Of a stretch of 64,000 nucleotides of DNA, positions 43,262 through 54,252 are shown piece by piece. The notes under the pieces are model-generated. The model did not search any database. It was not told the DNA's origin and saw only the letters and a program-made list of their open reading frames with translations. This stretch comes from Acidimicrobiia bacterium (lineage in GTDB: Bacteria; Actinomycetota; Acidimicrobiia; IMCC26256; PALSA-610). The stretch's first letter is position 1. Every line of letters begins with the position of its first letter. The stretch lies in NCBI GenBank assembly GCA_027494135.1, contig JAOSJK010000012.1, forward strand, positions 67,001 through 131,000, in the 5' to 3' direction. The translations under genes and the position numbers were made by a program.

Positions 43262-45285
43262 GTGAAGACCTTCCCGACGTCACGAGTCCGCAACGTCGCC
43301 CTGGTGGGCCACGGAGGCTCCGGCAAGACGACTCTCGCCGAGGCGCTGCTCTTCCGATCAGGGGCCGTACCCCGCCAGGGCCGCGTCGAGGACGGCAACA
43401 CCGTCTGCGACTTCGACCCCGAGGAGCAGCGGCGGGGATCTCCGTCTCGCTGGCGCTCGCCCCTTTCGAGTGGGATGACCACAAGATCAACCTTCTCGAC
43501 GCGCCCGGCTACGCCGACTTCATAGGCGACGTCGCGGCGGCCCTCGACGCCGCGGACCTGGCGCTCTTCGTGGTCTCGGCCATCGAGGGTGTCGAGGTGC
43601 AGACGGAGATCGCATGGAGGCTCGCCGAGGCTCGAGGCCTGCCGCGCGCGATCTTCGTGAACAAGCTGGACCGCGAGCGTGCGTCCTTCTCCCGCACTCT
43701 CGACGACCTCAAGTCGAAGTTCGGATCCGGCGTAGCACCGCTCCAGCTCCCGATCGGCGAGGAGGCCGACCTCCGAGGAGTCATCGAGCTCCTCGGTGAC
43801 GTCGCGTTCACGTACGACGTGGCCGGTGAGGCAACGGAGTCGGAGGTCCCCGCCGAGCTCGCCGCGGAGGAGCGCACCGTCCACGACGCGCTCGTCGAGG
43901 GCATCGTCGTCGCCGACGACGACCTGATGGAGCGGTACCTCGGCGACGAGCAGATCGAGCCCGCAGAGCTCGCGGGCGCACTCGCTCTCGGAATCGCCTC
44001 CGGCGAGGTCTTCCCGGTGCTGTGCGGCTCGGCTGCCAAGCTCGTCGGAATCGACAGGCTCGCCCACTTCGTCGCTACGGAGGGCCCGCCGCCCGGAGGC
44101 GACGGCGAAGGCCCCACGGCCGCCGCCGTCTTCAAGACGATCGCGGATCCCTACGTGGGTCGCGTCAACCTCTTCAAGGTGCTCTCCGGGACCGTCAAGA
44201 CCGACGACTCCCTGACCAACGCCCGGACCAAGCACGACGAACGTATGCACCAGATGGTCACGCTGCGGGGAAAGGAGCAGGAGCCGGTCTCGGAAGTGCC
44301 CACCGGCGACATCGCAGCAGTCGCGAAGCTGAGCGACACGACGACCGGTGACCTGCTGGCGGCCAAGGGTGCGACAGTGGAGATCGAGCCCTTCGAGAGG
44401 CCGCGTCCGGTGCTCGCCGTCGCGGTGAACGCCAAGTCGAAGGGTGACGAGGACAAGCTCGCCAACGCGCTGCACCGCCTGCTCGACGAGGACCCGGCGT
44501 TGATCATCGAACGCAACCCCGAGACCCACCAGACACTCCTCTGGGGCATGGGCGAGACACATCTCTCGATCGCGATCGAGAGGCTCTCCCGCAAGTTCGG
44601 AGTCGAGGTAGAGACAGAGGAGGTGCGCGTCGCGTATCGCGAGACGATCACGACGATGGCCGAGGCTGAGGGGAAGTACAAGAAGCAGACAGGCGGACAC
44701 GGCCAGTTCGGGGTGGCTTGGCTCCGCATCGAGCCGCGCCAGCGCGGCGAGGGATTCGAGTTCGTCGGCGCGATCGTCGGCGGCGCGATCCCGCGTCAGT
44801 TCATTCCCGCTGTCGAGAAGGGCGTCGCCGAGACAATGGAACACGGTGGCCACTTCGGATACCCCGTCGTCGACGTGCAGGTCACCTGCTACGACGGCAA
44901 GCACCACGCGGTCGACTCATCGGAGATGAGCTTCAAGATGGCCGCATCCATCGGCTTCAAGGACGCCATGGCCAAGGCCGGTCCGATCCTGCTGGAGCCG
45001 GTCAGCGAGCTGGTCGTGACCGTTCCCGAGACGAACCAGGGCGATGTGATGGGTGACCTCAACTCGAAGCGCGGCAGGATCCAGGGCTCCGCGTCGGTCG
45101 GGCGGGGCGAGGTGGAGGTGGTCGCCTTCGTGCCGACGTCGGAGATCCTCCGGTACGCGATCGACCTCCGCTCGATGACCCACGGTCGCGGACGCTTCTC
45201 CGCGACGCACGCGAGCTACGAACCCGTGCCGACCCACCTCGTCGACCGGATCACAACCGCCGCGGAGAAGCCCGCCAGGGCCTGA
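43262..45285 (+). CDS. Elongation factor G-like translational GTPase (FusA2 type), one frameshift
   Basis: About 674 residues from GTG 43262. G1 GHGGSGKTTLAEALLF, G3 DAPGYADFIGD, G4 FVNKLDRER, then domains II-V: KTIADPYVGRVNLFKVLSGTVK, GMGETHLSIAIERLSRKFGVEVETEEVRVAYRETI, GGHGQFGVAWLRIEP, SEMSFKMAASIGFKDAM, GRIQGSASVGRGEVEVVAFVPTSEI. It lacks the canonical G2 RGITI context (here EEQRRGISVS). Together these indicate the FusA2/Rv0120c-like paralogue of EF-G rather than housekeeping EF-G. The frame breaks at GGGG 43434-43437. Confidence 0.92.
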
Positions 45286-45330
45286 CCCGGCCCTCGACCG
45301 GACCGGCGCTCGCGACGGCGTCCTGCCCCG

Positions 45331-45831
45331 CTACCAGTCTTCGGGGTTCTCCTCGACGTACTGCCCGAGCGTCCTACCATCCACCCCGTCGACCTCCACA
45401 AGACCTCGTTTCGCAGGACGGTCCTCTGCGGAGTAGACGAGGACTCTCCAGACCGGACGGCTCCGGAGTCCCGTCCACGAGAGCTGAGCAGAGGCGTGCC
45501 CGATCGGGAAGCCGACAGAGCGACCCGCTGCCGCGAGAGCCTCCGTCTCGTCGATCCGGCGCGGCCAGGCGGAGACGAAGTGGTACACGGCCAACACGCC
45601 GATGAGTCCCGCGGCCGCCAACAGCCCCGGGCTCCCGCCCAGCGCCGAGGCCACGACACAGCCGGCGGAGACGACCAGGTAGGCGGCAGCGGGGATGAGC
45701 CGGCGGCGCGTGTCGGGGATCGAGTACGCCGACGATGCTGCGCGGGTGACGTCGAGATCGGCTGGGAGCGCGTCGGCCGTCGCGGACGCGCCGACCCGCT
45801 CAGGCTCGTCGTGCTCCGGCCCCCCGTTCAC
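45331..45831 (-). CDS. Small two-helix membrane protein of unknown function
   Basis: 166 residues. Charged N-terminus, then two hydrophobic segments (RLIPAAAYLVVSAGCVVASALGG, SPGLLAAAGLIGVLAVYHFVSAW) and a cytoplasmic or extracytoplasmic domain with ALAAAGRSVGFPIGHASAQLSWTGLRSRPVWRVLVYSAEDRPAKRGLVEVDGVDG. The ending VDGRTLGQYVEENPEDW looks conserved in style. No family recognised. The GTG start is supported by a TAGGGT box six bases upstream. It lies convergent to the EF-G-like gene. Confidence 0.75.
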   Translation of the reverse strand: MNGGPEHDEPERVGASATADALPADLDVTRAASSAYSIPDTRRRLIPAAAYLVVSAGCVVASALGGSPGLLAAAGLIGVLAVYHFVSAWPRRIDETEALAAAGRSVGFPIGHASAQLSWTGLRSRPVWRVLVYSAEDRPAKRGLVEVDGVDGRTLGQYVEENPEDW

Positions 45832-45837
45832 GGCGCG

Positions 45838-45843
45838 ACCCTA
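45838..45843 (-). promoter_or_regulatory. Leaderless -10 box of 45331-45831 gene (TAGGGT)
   Basis: TAGGGT, CGCGCC, then GTG 45831 on the minus strand. Confidence 0.5.
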
Positions 45844-45866
45844 CCGCCACCCGTCGCCCCGACCGG

Positions 45867-46401
45867 TCAGCGGGGCGGCCAGGCCTCGCCGAGTCGCTGA
45901 TAGCCCGTCGAGAGGTCTTCGGGCATCACTCTGACCCCGGAGACGGCCGTCATGAAGTTCGTGTCACCGAACCACCGGGGGACGACGTGCACGTGCAGGT
46001 GCCCGGGGACCCCGGCGCCGGCAGCGCGCCCCAGGTTCGCCCCCCACGTTCACGCCATCCGGGCCATAGGCCGACCGGACCGCCCGCAGCGCCCGGCGAG
46101 TCGCCGAGGTCATCTCCGCCGCCTCGTCGTCGGCGAGGCCGTCGAGGTCGGGCTCGTGGCGCAGCGGAGCGACCATGAGGTGACCCGAGGCGTACGGGTA
46201 CAGGTTCATCACGGTGAAGGTCGTCGCGGTGCGCTCGAGGACCAGGGCGGCCACCGCGTCCTCGGCCGCGACGATCCTGCAGAGAACGCACGCAGCCCCC
46301 TCGCCGGCGGTCTCGTCATCGCTCCCGGCATCGGCGGGGGACTCGGCGACACCCGAGACGTAGTCGCCGCGCCAGCCGGCCCAGAGCCGCTCGAGGGTCA
46401 T
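45867..46401 (-). CDS. HIT-family hydrolase/phosphorylase (Rv2613c-like), one frameshift
   Basis: About 178 residues; ATG 46401 overlaps the thrS stop (ATGA). [13 protein letters not shown] (start typical of Rv2613c-type Ap4A phosphorylases), [46 protein letters not shown], then after the CCCCCC run 46040-46045 the histidine triad [30 protein letters not shown]. It degrades Ap4A or related dinucleotides, by-products of aminoacyl-tRNA synthetases, in line with following thrS. Confidence 0.88.
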
Positions 46402-48383
46402 CGGCGCTCGACGACCTCGCCCGCGAGGTGGGCGACGAAGTCGTCGACCGGGACGCCCCTTTCGGGCTGGTCGCTCCCCCGGCGGTTCACGCCCACGGTG
46501 CCGTTCTCGGCGTCCTCGTCGCCCACGACCAAGACGTACGGGACCTTCTCGAGCTTCCCGCGACGGATCCGCGCGCCGAGTGCGCCGGCGCTCCCGTCGA
46601 TCAGCTCCGCACGGAACCCCTCGGCGCGCAGTCGATCGGCTATCCGGAACGCGTAGGCGTCATGACGATCGGCGACGGGCAGCACCGTGGCCTGCACGGG
46701 CGCCAGCCATGCGGGGAAGGCTCCGGCATAGTGCTCCAGCAGAATCCCGAAGAACCGCTCGACCGTCCCGAAGAGGGCACGGTGGATCATCACGGGGCGG
46801 TGCCGCTCGTTGTCGTCGCCGACGTAGCTGAGGTCGAATCGCCCCGGGAGCTGGAAGTCGACCTGGATCGTCGACATCTGCCAGGTGCGGCCGATGGCGT
46901 CGGTGACCTGGACGGAGACCTTCGGTCCGTAGAAAGCGCCGCCGCCCTCGTCGAGGACCAGATCGAGGTCCATGTCGAGGGCCGCGGCCCTCAGCATCTC
47001 CGTGGCCTCGTCCCACTCCGCGTCCTCACCGACCGCCTTGCCTTCCGGCTTCGTGGACAGCTCGAGGTAGAAGTCGGTGAGCCCGTAGTCGCGTAGGAGG
47101 TCGAGGACGAAGTGGAGCAGCTCCCTCAGCTGGCCGGGCATCTGCTCCTTGGTGCAGAAGATGTGGGCGTCGTCCTGGGTCATTCCCCGAACACGCGTCA
47201 GTCCGTGGACGACCCCCGACTTCTCGTAGCGGTACACCGTCCCGAACTCGAAGAGCCGCAGGGGCAGCTCCCGATACGAGCGCATACGACTCCCGAAGAT
47301 GAGGATGTGGAACGGGCAGTTCATCGGCTTGAGGTAGTAGTCGGCACCGCCGTCGAGCTTCATCGCCGGGTACATCCCTTCGGCGAACCACTGCAGGTGG
47401 CCGGACGTCTCGAAGAGCTTCGACTTCGAGATGTGCGGCGAGTAGACGAACTCGTATCCGGCCTCGACATGGCGCTGACGCGAGTAGTCCTCCATCAGCC
47501 GGCGCACGGTCCCACCCTTGGGATGGAAGACGGCCAGCCCGGAGCCGATCTCCTCGGGGAAGGAGAACAGATCGAGCTCCACGCCCAGGCGCCGGTGGTC
47601 TCTCCTCTCCGCCTCTTCGAGCCGGTGAAGGTGCTCCTCGAGGATCTTCTTCGACTCCCACGCAGTCCCGTAGACGCGCTGCAACATCGGTCGCTTCTCG
47701 TCACCACGCCAGTAGGCGCCGGCGACCTTCGTCAGCTTGAACGCACCGAGGCGCGCAGTCGAGGGCACGTGGGGCCCACGGCAGAGGTCGACGAACGTCG
47801 CGCCCGAGTCGGTGGTGTTGCGGTAGACGGAGACACCCTCGCCGTCGACCTCCGAGGCGTCGACGTCGTCCGCACCTCCCGCGCGCACCTTCTCGATGAT
47901 CTCGCACTTGTACGGCTGATCCGCGAAGAGCCGGAGCCCCGCCTCGAAATCCAGCTCGTCGCGCACGAACGGCTGGTCGCTCTTCACGATCTCGCGCATC
48001 CTGGCCTCGATTCGCTCGAGGTCGGCGTCACTGAGATGCGCTCCGTCGGGGAGCTCGAAGTCGTAGTAGAAGCCGTCGGCGATAGCGGGGCCTATCGCGT
48101 ACTTCGCCCCGGGGAAGAGGTCTACGACCGCCTGGGCCATGACGTGCGCCGTCGAGTGCCGAAGGACCTCTCGCCCGTCCGGGGAGTCGGGGGTCACGAT
48201 CCGCAGCGTGCCGTCGCTCGCCAGCGGCACGTCGAGGTCGACCCATTCCCCTTCGAAGACGGCGGCGACAGCGGCCTTGGCGAGCCGCGCCCCGATGGAG
48301 GCCGCCACACCAGCAGCGGTGACCCCTCTGTCGTACTCCCGGCTCGTGCCGTCGGGAAGGGTGATCGTGATCAGGCCGCTCAC
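46398..48383 (-). CDS. thrS: Threonyl-tRNA synthetase ThrS
   Basis: 661 residues, uninterrupted. GTG 48383 overlaps the mshC stop (GTGA) and has GGGAG upstream. TGS domain (ITITLPDGTSREYDRGVTAAGVAASIG), editing domain with HSTAHVMAQAVVDLFPGAK and CRGPHVPSTARLGAFKL, class II core with zinc ligands in LKPMNCPFHILIFG, motif 2 LTRVRGMTQDDAHIFC, motif 3 HRPVMIHRALFGTVERFFGILLEHY, and the anticodon domain. Fourth gene order in an npdG-mshC-thrS-HIT unit. Confidence 0.97.
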   Translation of the reverse strand: MSGLITITLPDGTSREYDRGVTAAGVAASIGARLAKAAVAAVFEGEWVDLDVPLASDGTLRIVTPDSPDGREVLRHSTAHVMAQAVVDLFPGAKYAIGPAIADGFYYDFELPDGAHLSDADLERIEARMREIVKSDQPFVRDELDFEAGLRLFADQPYKCEIIEKVRAGGADDVDASEVDGEGVSVYRNTTDSGATFVDLCRGPHVPSTARLGAFKLTKVAGAYWRGDEKRPMLQRVYGTAWESKKILEEHLHRLEEAERRDHRRLGVELDLFSFPEEIGSGLAVFHPKGGTVRRLMEDYSRQRHVEAGYEFVYSPHISKSKLFETSGHLQWFAEGMYPAMKLDGGADYYLKPMNCPFHILIFGSRMRSYRELPLRLFEFGTVYRYEKSGVVHGLTRVRGMTQDDAHIFCTKEQMPGQLRELLHFVLDLLRDYGLTDFYLELSTKPEGKAVGEDAEWDEATEMLRAAALDMDLDLVLDEGGGAFYGPKVSVQVTDAIGRTWQMSTIQVDFQLPGRFDLSYVGDDNERHRPVMIHRALFGTVERFFGILLEHYAGAFPAWLAPVQATVLPVADRHDAYAFRIADRLRAEGFRAELIDGSAGALGARIRRGKLEKVPYVLVVGDEDAENGTVGVNRRGSDQPERGVPVDDFVAHLAGEVVERR

Positions 48384-49563
48384 GGTCTCGGCTCCCTGGT
48401 CAGGTCGAGGCCCAGCAGCGCAGCCGCGTCGCGAGCGCTGCCGGCGCAGAACGGTCGTCGCCACCCGAGAGCACGGCGCTGGCGAGGTCGTCGAGCGCGC
48501 CCAGCGCCGCAGGAGCGTCGAGGTCGTCGTCGAGCGCCTCGCGGACTCGCGCGGCGAACCGTCGTGGATCGGGTCCATCAGGACATCGCGCCGCGGCCAG
48601 CAGACGATGCAGCAGGGCGGTCGCGTCAGCGAGGTCGGTGTCGTACCACTCGAACCCCGACCGGTAGTGGTGGGCCATCAGAGCGAGACGGATCGCACGC
48701 GGGTCGGCCACCTCGAGCAGTTCGCTCACGAAGACGAGGTTACCGAGCGACTTCGACATCTTCTCGCCCTCGTAGTTGACCATTGCGGAGTGCATCCAGT
48801 GTCGGGCGAAGGGCACGCCGGTCAATGACTCGCTCTGTGCGATCTCGCACTCGTGATGCGGGAAGATGAGGTCGGTCCCGCCACCGTGCAGGTCGAGTGT
48901 CGGCCCATGCTCGTGCATGGCCATCGCGGAGCACTCGATGTGCCAGCCCGGTCGACCCACGCCGAACGGCGCCCGCCAGGCCGGCTCGTCGGCCGCTGAG
49001 GTCTGCCAGAGCACGAAGTCGAGAGGGGCCCGCCTGTGCGGATCATCGGGGTTGCCACCGCGAACGCGCGCGAGGCGGACCATCTGGTCTTCCGAGTACT
49101 GCGAGAGAGAGCCGAATCGCGCGAACGTCGCCACGTCGAAGTACACGGTCCCCGCAGTGAGGTAAGCGTTTCCCGATTCGAGGAGCCGCGCAACCATCTC
49201 GACGATCTGCGGCACCGCCTCCGTCGCCCGCGGCTCCGCCGCAGGAGGCCGCATCTCGAGCGCGGCCATGTCGGACCGGAAGCGGGCCATCTCGGCGTCG
49301 GCGAGCTCGAGGTAGGGCACCCCGAGCTCGCGCGCCTTGGGCAGGATCGAGTCGTCCACGTCGGTGATGTTGCGAACCATCCGCACCGTGTGGCCGAGGT
49401 CCTCTAGACGCCTCGTCACGAGGTCGTAGGTCAGGTAGGTGGCGGCGTGACCCAGGTGCGTGGAGTCGTACGGCGTGATGCCGCAGACATAGAGGCGCGC
49501 CGTCTCGCCCACCTCGAAAGGCACCACGGCACGGCGCGCCGTGTCGTACAGCCGAAGCGTCAC
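48380..49563 (-). CDS. mshC: Mycothiol ligase MshC (Cys:GlcN-Ins ligase), one frameshift near the end
   Basis: About 394 residues. Joins cysteine to glucosaminyl-inositol in mycothiol synthesis. It is CysS-related but has the MshC signature CGITPYDSTHLGHAATYLTYD instead of CysS CGPTVYD; KMSKS is EKMSKSLGN; zinc ligands in ECSAMAMHEHG and HHECEIAQSE. The annotated frame stops at 48400, but a shift near 48450 gives ARDAAALLGLDLTREPRP and TGA overlapping the thrS start, clearly the true end. It follows npdG by 10 bp. Confidence 0.93.
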
Positions 49564-49573
49564 CGTCCTGCCC

Positions 49574-50222
49574 TCAGACGCCTATGAGGCGCAGGCTCGA
49601 CCGGCCCTTGTGGCGCAGGTTGATCGTCAACAGCACAGCGGCGAAGGTCTCCATGCCGACCGCGTTCGCCAGGGATCCACCGTCCAGCGGGCGCAGCTTC
49701 CGGGATGCTCCTCGTCACCTCCATGAGCGTGCTTCGGGCCTCGTCGTCGTCACCCAGGACCACGACGTCGCTCTCCATGTCGTGATCGAGCTCCATGAAC
49801 TCTGCGGCAGGAACGAGGTGGAAGGCAGTGCAGACACGGGACTCCCAGAGGAGAGCCTGCAGCTCGGCGGCGATCGAGCCGTGCGGCGGTAGGACGGCGT
49901 TGAACTCGGTCCCGTTGCGCACCAGGTGGTTCGCCATGGATACGACGATGGTGCCCGAGAGCCGCGCAGCGTGCTGCCGGGCCGTCGCGAGCGCCGAGTC
50001 GGCATGCACCGCGAGGATCACGACCGGCGCATCGCAGGCCCAGGCGTTGTCGCACGGGACGAGCCCGGAGACCCGATCCCCCGCGGACCGGAGCTCCTCG
50101 ACTCCCGCCTTCGCCTTCTCGACCTCTCGCGATCCGAAGAGCACCTCGTGCCCGACGCTCGCCAGCCTGGCAGCCAGCCCCTTGCCTGCGGGGCCCGTAG
50201 CCCCGAGAATCCCGATCCGCAT
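49574..50222 (-). CDS. npdG: F420-dependent NADP reductase-like protein (NpdG), one frameshift
   Basis: About 216 residues. Rossmann fold MRIGILGATGPAGKGLAARLASVGHEVLFGSR (NADP loop), VVILAVHADSAL, TIVVSMANHL, ESRVCTAFHLVPAAEFMELDHDMESDVVVLGDDDEA; after a shift near 49710, LRPLDGGSLANAVGMETFAAVLLTINLRHKGRSSLRLIGV. This ending is diagnostic for the F420:NADP oxidoreductase group. It exchanges hydride between F420 and NADP. Leads the mshC-thrS-HIT unit; TAGGGT box six bases before its ATG. Confidence 0.88.
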
Positions 50223-50228
50223 CCACCA

Positions 50229-50234
50229 ACCCTA
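50229..50234 (-). promoter_or_regulatory. Leaderless-type -10 box of npdG (TAGGGT)
   Basis: TAGGGT, TGGTGG, then ATG 50222 on the minus strand. Confidence 0.45.
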
Positions 50235-50346
50235 CTCAGCCCTGTCGGGTCATCGGCCGTCCGGAGCGCCACGAGCGAAGCGCATCGCCCCGGCCGATCC
50301 GCCATCGCGATCGGGCCGAGGGCGCACCCCCGGTGCCGCGACGCAT

Positions 50347-53300
50347 CTAGGCTCGCGGCTCGTGGCCGAGCCCGAGACCGAACGACGCAGAACCTGGCTG
50401 CGCGGCGCCGCCTGGCGAGCGATCCTCGTCGTCTTCGTCGTCGTCGGAGCGTGGGTGACGATCAGCAGCGCGTACGAGTGGGCCAGGCCGTTCCTGCGCT
50501 ACTTCACGGTCGCATCGGTGCGCGTTCTTCCTCGGCCGAGTATCGCGCAGACGATCCCGCGAGCGGCGCTGAGCAGACCGGCTCGCCGCCGCGGCAGGGC
50601 ACACAATCCGGCGGACCGTGGAGCCCGCGACCCGGGCTCGGACGATGCAGTCGGCGCCGAAGAGCACCCGGAGCTCCGCCATCAGCCCTGAGCTCCCGTC
50701 GCAGCAGAACTCGTCGGAGAGGCGGAGGACCGTCTGCTTGTCGGAGCTCACGAGGTGCACGAAGAAGGCGGAGTCGCCCGGGTGCGCGCGGAGCAGGTCT
50801 CGCAGGCGGCCCACCCGCTCCTCGGTGAAAGTCCCGACCTTCACCTCGAGCCGTACGGGTGGGCCGGCATCGAGGTGCAGCTCGGGCCGCGTGGCGTCGA
50901 GCGCCATCAGCTTCGGCGTCTCGTCGCGCCGGTCGACACGACCCTTGACGGTGACTATCGCGTCGCTCTCGAGAAGGTGCCCGAGACTCGCCATGACCTT
51001 GGGGAAGACCATGACCTCGACGGCATCGGTCAGGTCCTCGAGGACGAACGTGGCCATCAGATCGCCCCTCTTCGTGTACTTGCGCGCCAGAGAGGTCACA
51101 ACTCCGGCGACGCTGCGCGTCACCCCGTCGTCGAGATCGGCCAGATCTGCGACGGTGCAGTCGACCAGGCGACGCAGAGCGCTCTGCGCGCCCAGAAGCG
51201 GGTGGTCGCTGACGTACAGGCCGAGCATCTCCTTCTCCGCACTCAACCTCGACGACTTGTCGAACTCGATCTCCGGAACGGGGATCCGCGAGTCGAAGGC
51301 CGGCGCACCGGAATCGTCGACCGCGACGTCGAAGAGGCTGAAGGTGCCCTGATCTCGTTCGTGCCTCCGCTTGACCGCCCCGTCGATCGCTTGGTCGAGA
51401 ACGGTCAGGAGCCCGCGTCGGGGGTGGCCCATGGAGTCGAACGCACCCGCCTTCACCAGGGACTCGATCGTCCTCTTGTTGAGGGCCGCCGGATCCACTC
51501 GTTCGCAGAACTCGTGGAAGTCGGCGAAGGGACCGTCGGCACAGCGTGCGGCGACGATCTGCTCCGCGACGCCCTCACCGACATTGCGCACCGCGGAGAG
51601 GCCGAATCGGATGGCGCGGGGGCCCGCGGAAGCGCCCTTGTCGTCGGTGGCATCAGCGGATCCCGGTGCCGCGTCGCCGGCATCGACCGAGAAGTCACTG
51701 AACGAGGCGTTCACGTCGGGGAGGAGCACGGGTATATCGAGAGAGCGGCACTCCGCGAGGTACACCGCCGCCTTGTCGAGGTTCGTCTTGACGCTGGTGA
51801 GCAGGGCTGCGAGGTACTGCACCGGGTAGTTCGCCTTCAGGAAGGCCGTCTGATACGCCACGTAGCCGTAGCCGACCGAGTGCGACTTGTTGAACGAGTA
51901 GTCGGCGAAGGGCTCGATCTTGTCGAAGTAGGCCTCGGCGAACGCCCGGTCGTGGCCGTTCGAGAGACAGCCGTCGACGAACTTGCTGCGTTCCTGCGCG
52001 ATGAGTGCGCGGATCTTCTTGCCCGTGGCCTTGCGGAGGTTCTCCGCATCTTCGAGCGAGTACCCGGCGAGCCGCTGCGAGACCCGCATCAGCTGCTCCT
52101 GGTAGATCATCAGGCCGTAGGTGGGCGCGAGCACGTCTTCGAGACTCGGATGGTCGTACACGATCGGCTTCCGGCCGTTCTTGCGATCTGCGTACTCCTG
52201 GTGCCAGTTCTGGCCCATCGGGCCGGGGCGGTACAGGGCGACGAGCGCAGCGACGTCTTCGAACGTCGTGGGCGCCAGCGATCGGATCAGCCTGCGCACC
52301 TGCCCGCCCTCGAGCTGGAACACGCCGATCGTGTCGCCGCGGCGGAGAAGCTCGAAGGTCGCAGGGTCCTCCAGCGAGACGTTGTCAATGTCGACTCGCT
52401 CTCCGGTTGAAGCCTCGACAAGCGATATCGCTATCTCGATCACGTCGAGGTTGCGGAGTCCGAGGAAGTCCATCTTGAGCAGACCGAGCTGCTCGACTCC
52501 GTGCATCCCGTACTGCGTGACGATCGGGGCTTCCTCGATCGGGGTGCCGGCCTCCGGTTTCCGCTGGACCGGCAGGTACTCGGTCAACGGCTCCTTCGTG
52601 ATCACCACTCCGGCCGCATGGATGCCGTCCTGGCGGCGCAGGCCCTCCAGACCCTTCGCGACGTCGATGACCCGCTGCGCGTCGGGGTCTGCCGCGTAGA
52701 GGGCGCGCAGATCGGTCGCCGCCCTGTAGCCGTCTTCGTATGCGGGATCGACTTCGAGGCAGGCGCGCAGCGGCGTGTCGCGCCCCATGACGAGCGGCGG
52801 CATCAGCTTCGCGATCTTGTCACCCATCGAATACGGGTATCCGAGAACCCGCGACGCGTCACGCACGGCCGCGCGTGCCTTGATCGTGGAGAACGTCACG
52901 ATCTGCGCGACGTGATCGGCACCGTACTTCTGCGCCGCGTACTTGATGACCTCTCCCCGATAGCGCGAGTCGAAGTCCATGTCGATGTCGGGCATCTGCT
53001 TGCGACCCGGATTGAGGAAGCGTTCGAAGAGCAGGTCGTAGCGGATCGGATCGATGTCGACGATCTGCAGGCAGTACGCGACCGCCGAGCCGGCCGCGCT
53101 GCCGCGTCCGGGGCCGACGCGGATGCCGCGCGACTTCGCATAGCGCACCAGATCCCACACGACGAGGAAGTACGAGGAGAACCCCATCTGCTTGATTACG
53201 TCGAGCTCGTATTCGATCCGCTCGATGACGTGCTGCGCCGGGGCGAGCCCGTACCGCGTGCGTGCGCCCTCCATGGTCAGGGCGCGCAGGTAGGAGTCTT

Positions 53301-54184
53301 CGTCCTCGCCGTCGGGAACCGGGAAGCTCGGTAGTACGGCGTTGTCGAGCTCGATCTCCACCTCGGCCCGCTCCGCGACGAGAAGGGTGTTGTCGCAGGC
53401 CGACGGGAGCTCACGGAAGAGGTGGCGCATCTCCGCGGCCGACTTGATGTAGAAGTCCTGGGCTTCGAAGCGGAAGCGGTTCGAGTCGGCCTTCAGCGCG
53501 CCCGTCTGCACGCACAGGAGTGCGTCGTGCGCGTCGGCGTCGCCTGCGTGCGTGTAGTGGCTGTCGTTGGTGGCCAGCAGGGGCGCTCCGATCCGGCGCG
53601 CGATGTCGAGCAGGGGTCGTATCACCACGGCGTCGTCGGCCAGTCCGTGATCCTGCACTTCGATGAAGAAGTGCTCCCGCCCGAAGATGTCCTGGAACCT
53701 CGCCGCCGCCTGGAGAGCCGCCTCCTCCTCACCCGCCAGGATGAGCTGGGGCACGAGGCCGCCGAGGCAGCCCGATGTCGCCGTGATCCCCTCGTGATGC
53801 CGCTCCAGCAGCTCCCAGTCGGTGCGCGGCTTGTAGTAGTAGCCGTCGAGGAAGGCCGAGCTGGTGACGCGCATCAGGTTGCGGTACCCCCTGCGTCGTC
53901 TCCGCCAGCAAGGTCAGGTGGTAGATCTCGTTCTCCGACCGGCGAGGCCGGTCGAACCGCGAGGTGCTCGTGAAGTAGCCCTCCATCCCCAGGACAGGCT
54001 TCACCCCTGCCTTGCGGGCCGCCTGGTGCAGCTCGAGGACCCCGTACATGTTGCCGTGGTCGGTGATGCCGACGGCGGGCTGCCCGTCGGCCGCGGCGGC
54101 CGCGACGACCTCGTCGATCCGCGATGCACCGTCGAGCATCGAGTACTCCGTGTGCAGGTGCAGGTGAACGAAGGAGTCGGTCAT
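50347..54184 (-). CDS. dnaE: DNA polymerase III alpha subunit DnaE, one frameshift; 3' end uncertain
   Basis: About 1,180 recognisable residues plus a doubtful tail. PHP domain HLHTEYSMLDGASRIDEV and GITDHGNMYGVLELHQAARKAGVKPVLGME; then palm/thumb/fingers with GPGRGSAAGSAVAYCL, catalytic Asp pair in PDIDMDFDSRYRGEV, FSTIKARAAVRDASRVLG, GVFQLEGGQVRRL, PTYGLMIYQEQLM, SYSFNKSHSVGYGYVAYQTA-type segment, HhH and OB domain (VAGVVTSLARKYTKRGDLMATFVLED). The frame breaks at CCCCC 53887-53891. After VLFGADCIV (about 50650) the frame runs 100 further residues of non-homologous Arg/Asp-rich sequence to 50347, so the natural stop is probably lost. Confidence 0.95.
50348..50353 (+). promoter_or_regulatory. 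Leaderless-type -10 box (TAGGCT) for plus-strand ORF 50362
   Basis: TAGGCT, eight bases, then GTG 50362 on the plus strand; the main evidence that the following ORF is real. Confidence 0.35.
50362..50691 (+). CDS. Possible small membrane protein overlapping the 3' end of dnaE
   Basis: GTG 50362, product begins AEPETERRRTWLRGAAWRAILVVFVVVGAWVTISSAYEW, i.e. a charged head and one membrane helix, then RPFLRYFTVASVRVLP and an uncharacteristic Arg-rich end, suggesting the frame is lost after about residue 45. It lies opposite the last ~100 codons of the dnaE reading frame, a region with no DnaE homology. If real, it is convergent with dnaE and the true dnaE end is near 50640. No family recognised. 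Confidence 0.35.
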   Translation: MAEPETERRRTWLRGAAWRAILVVFVVVGAWVTISSAYEWARPFLRYFTVASVRVLPRPSIAQTIPRAALSRPARRRGRAHNPADRGARDPGSDDAVGAEEHPELRHQP

Positions 54185-54252
54185 CTCGGCTTCGACTGGC
54201 GGTTCGACTGGGGATCTGACACTGCGGATGCTCCACAGCCCTGTGGGGGCTC

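Noticed and set aside
48380-49563. Cysteinyl-tRNA synthetase
   Set aside because: The active-site signature CGITPYDSTHLGHAATYL and the length below 400 residues fit MshC, not CysS.
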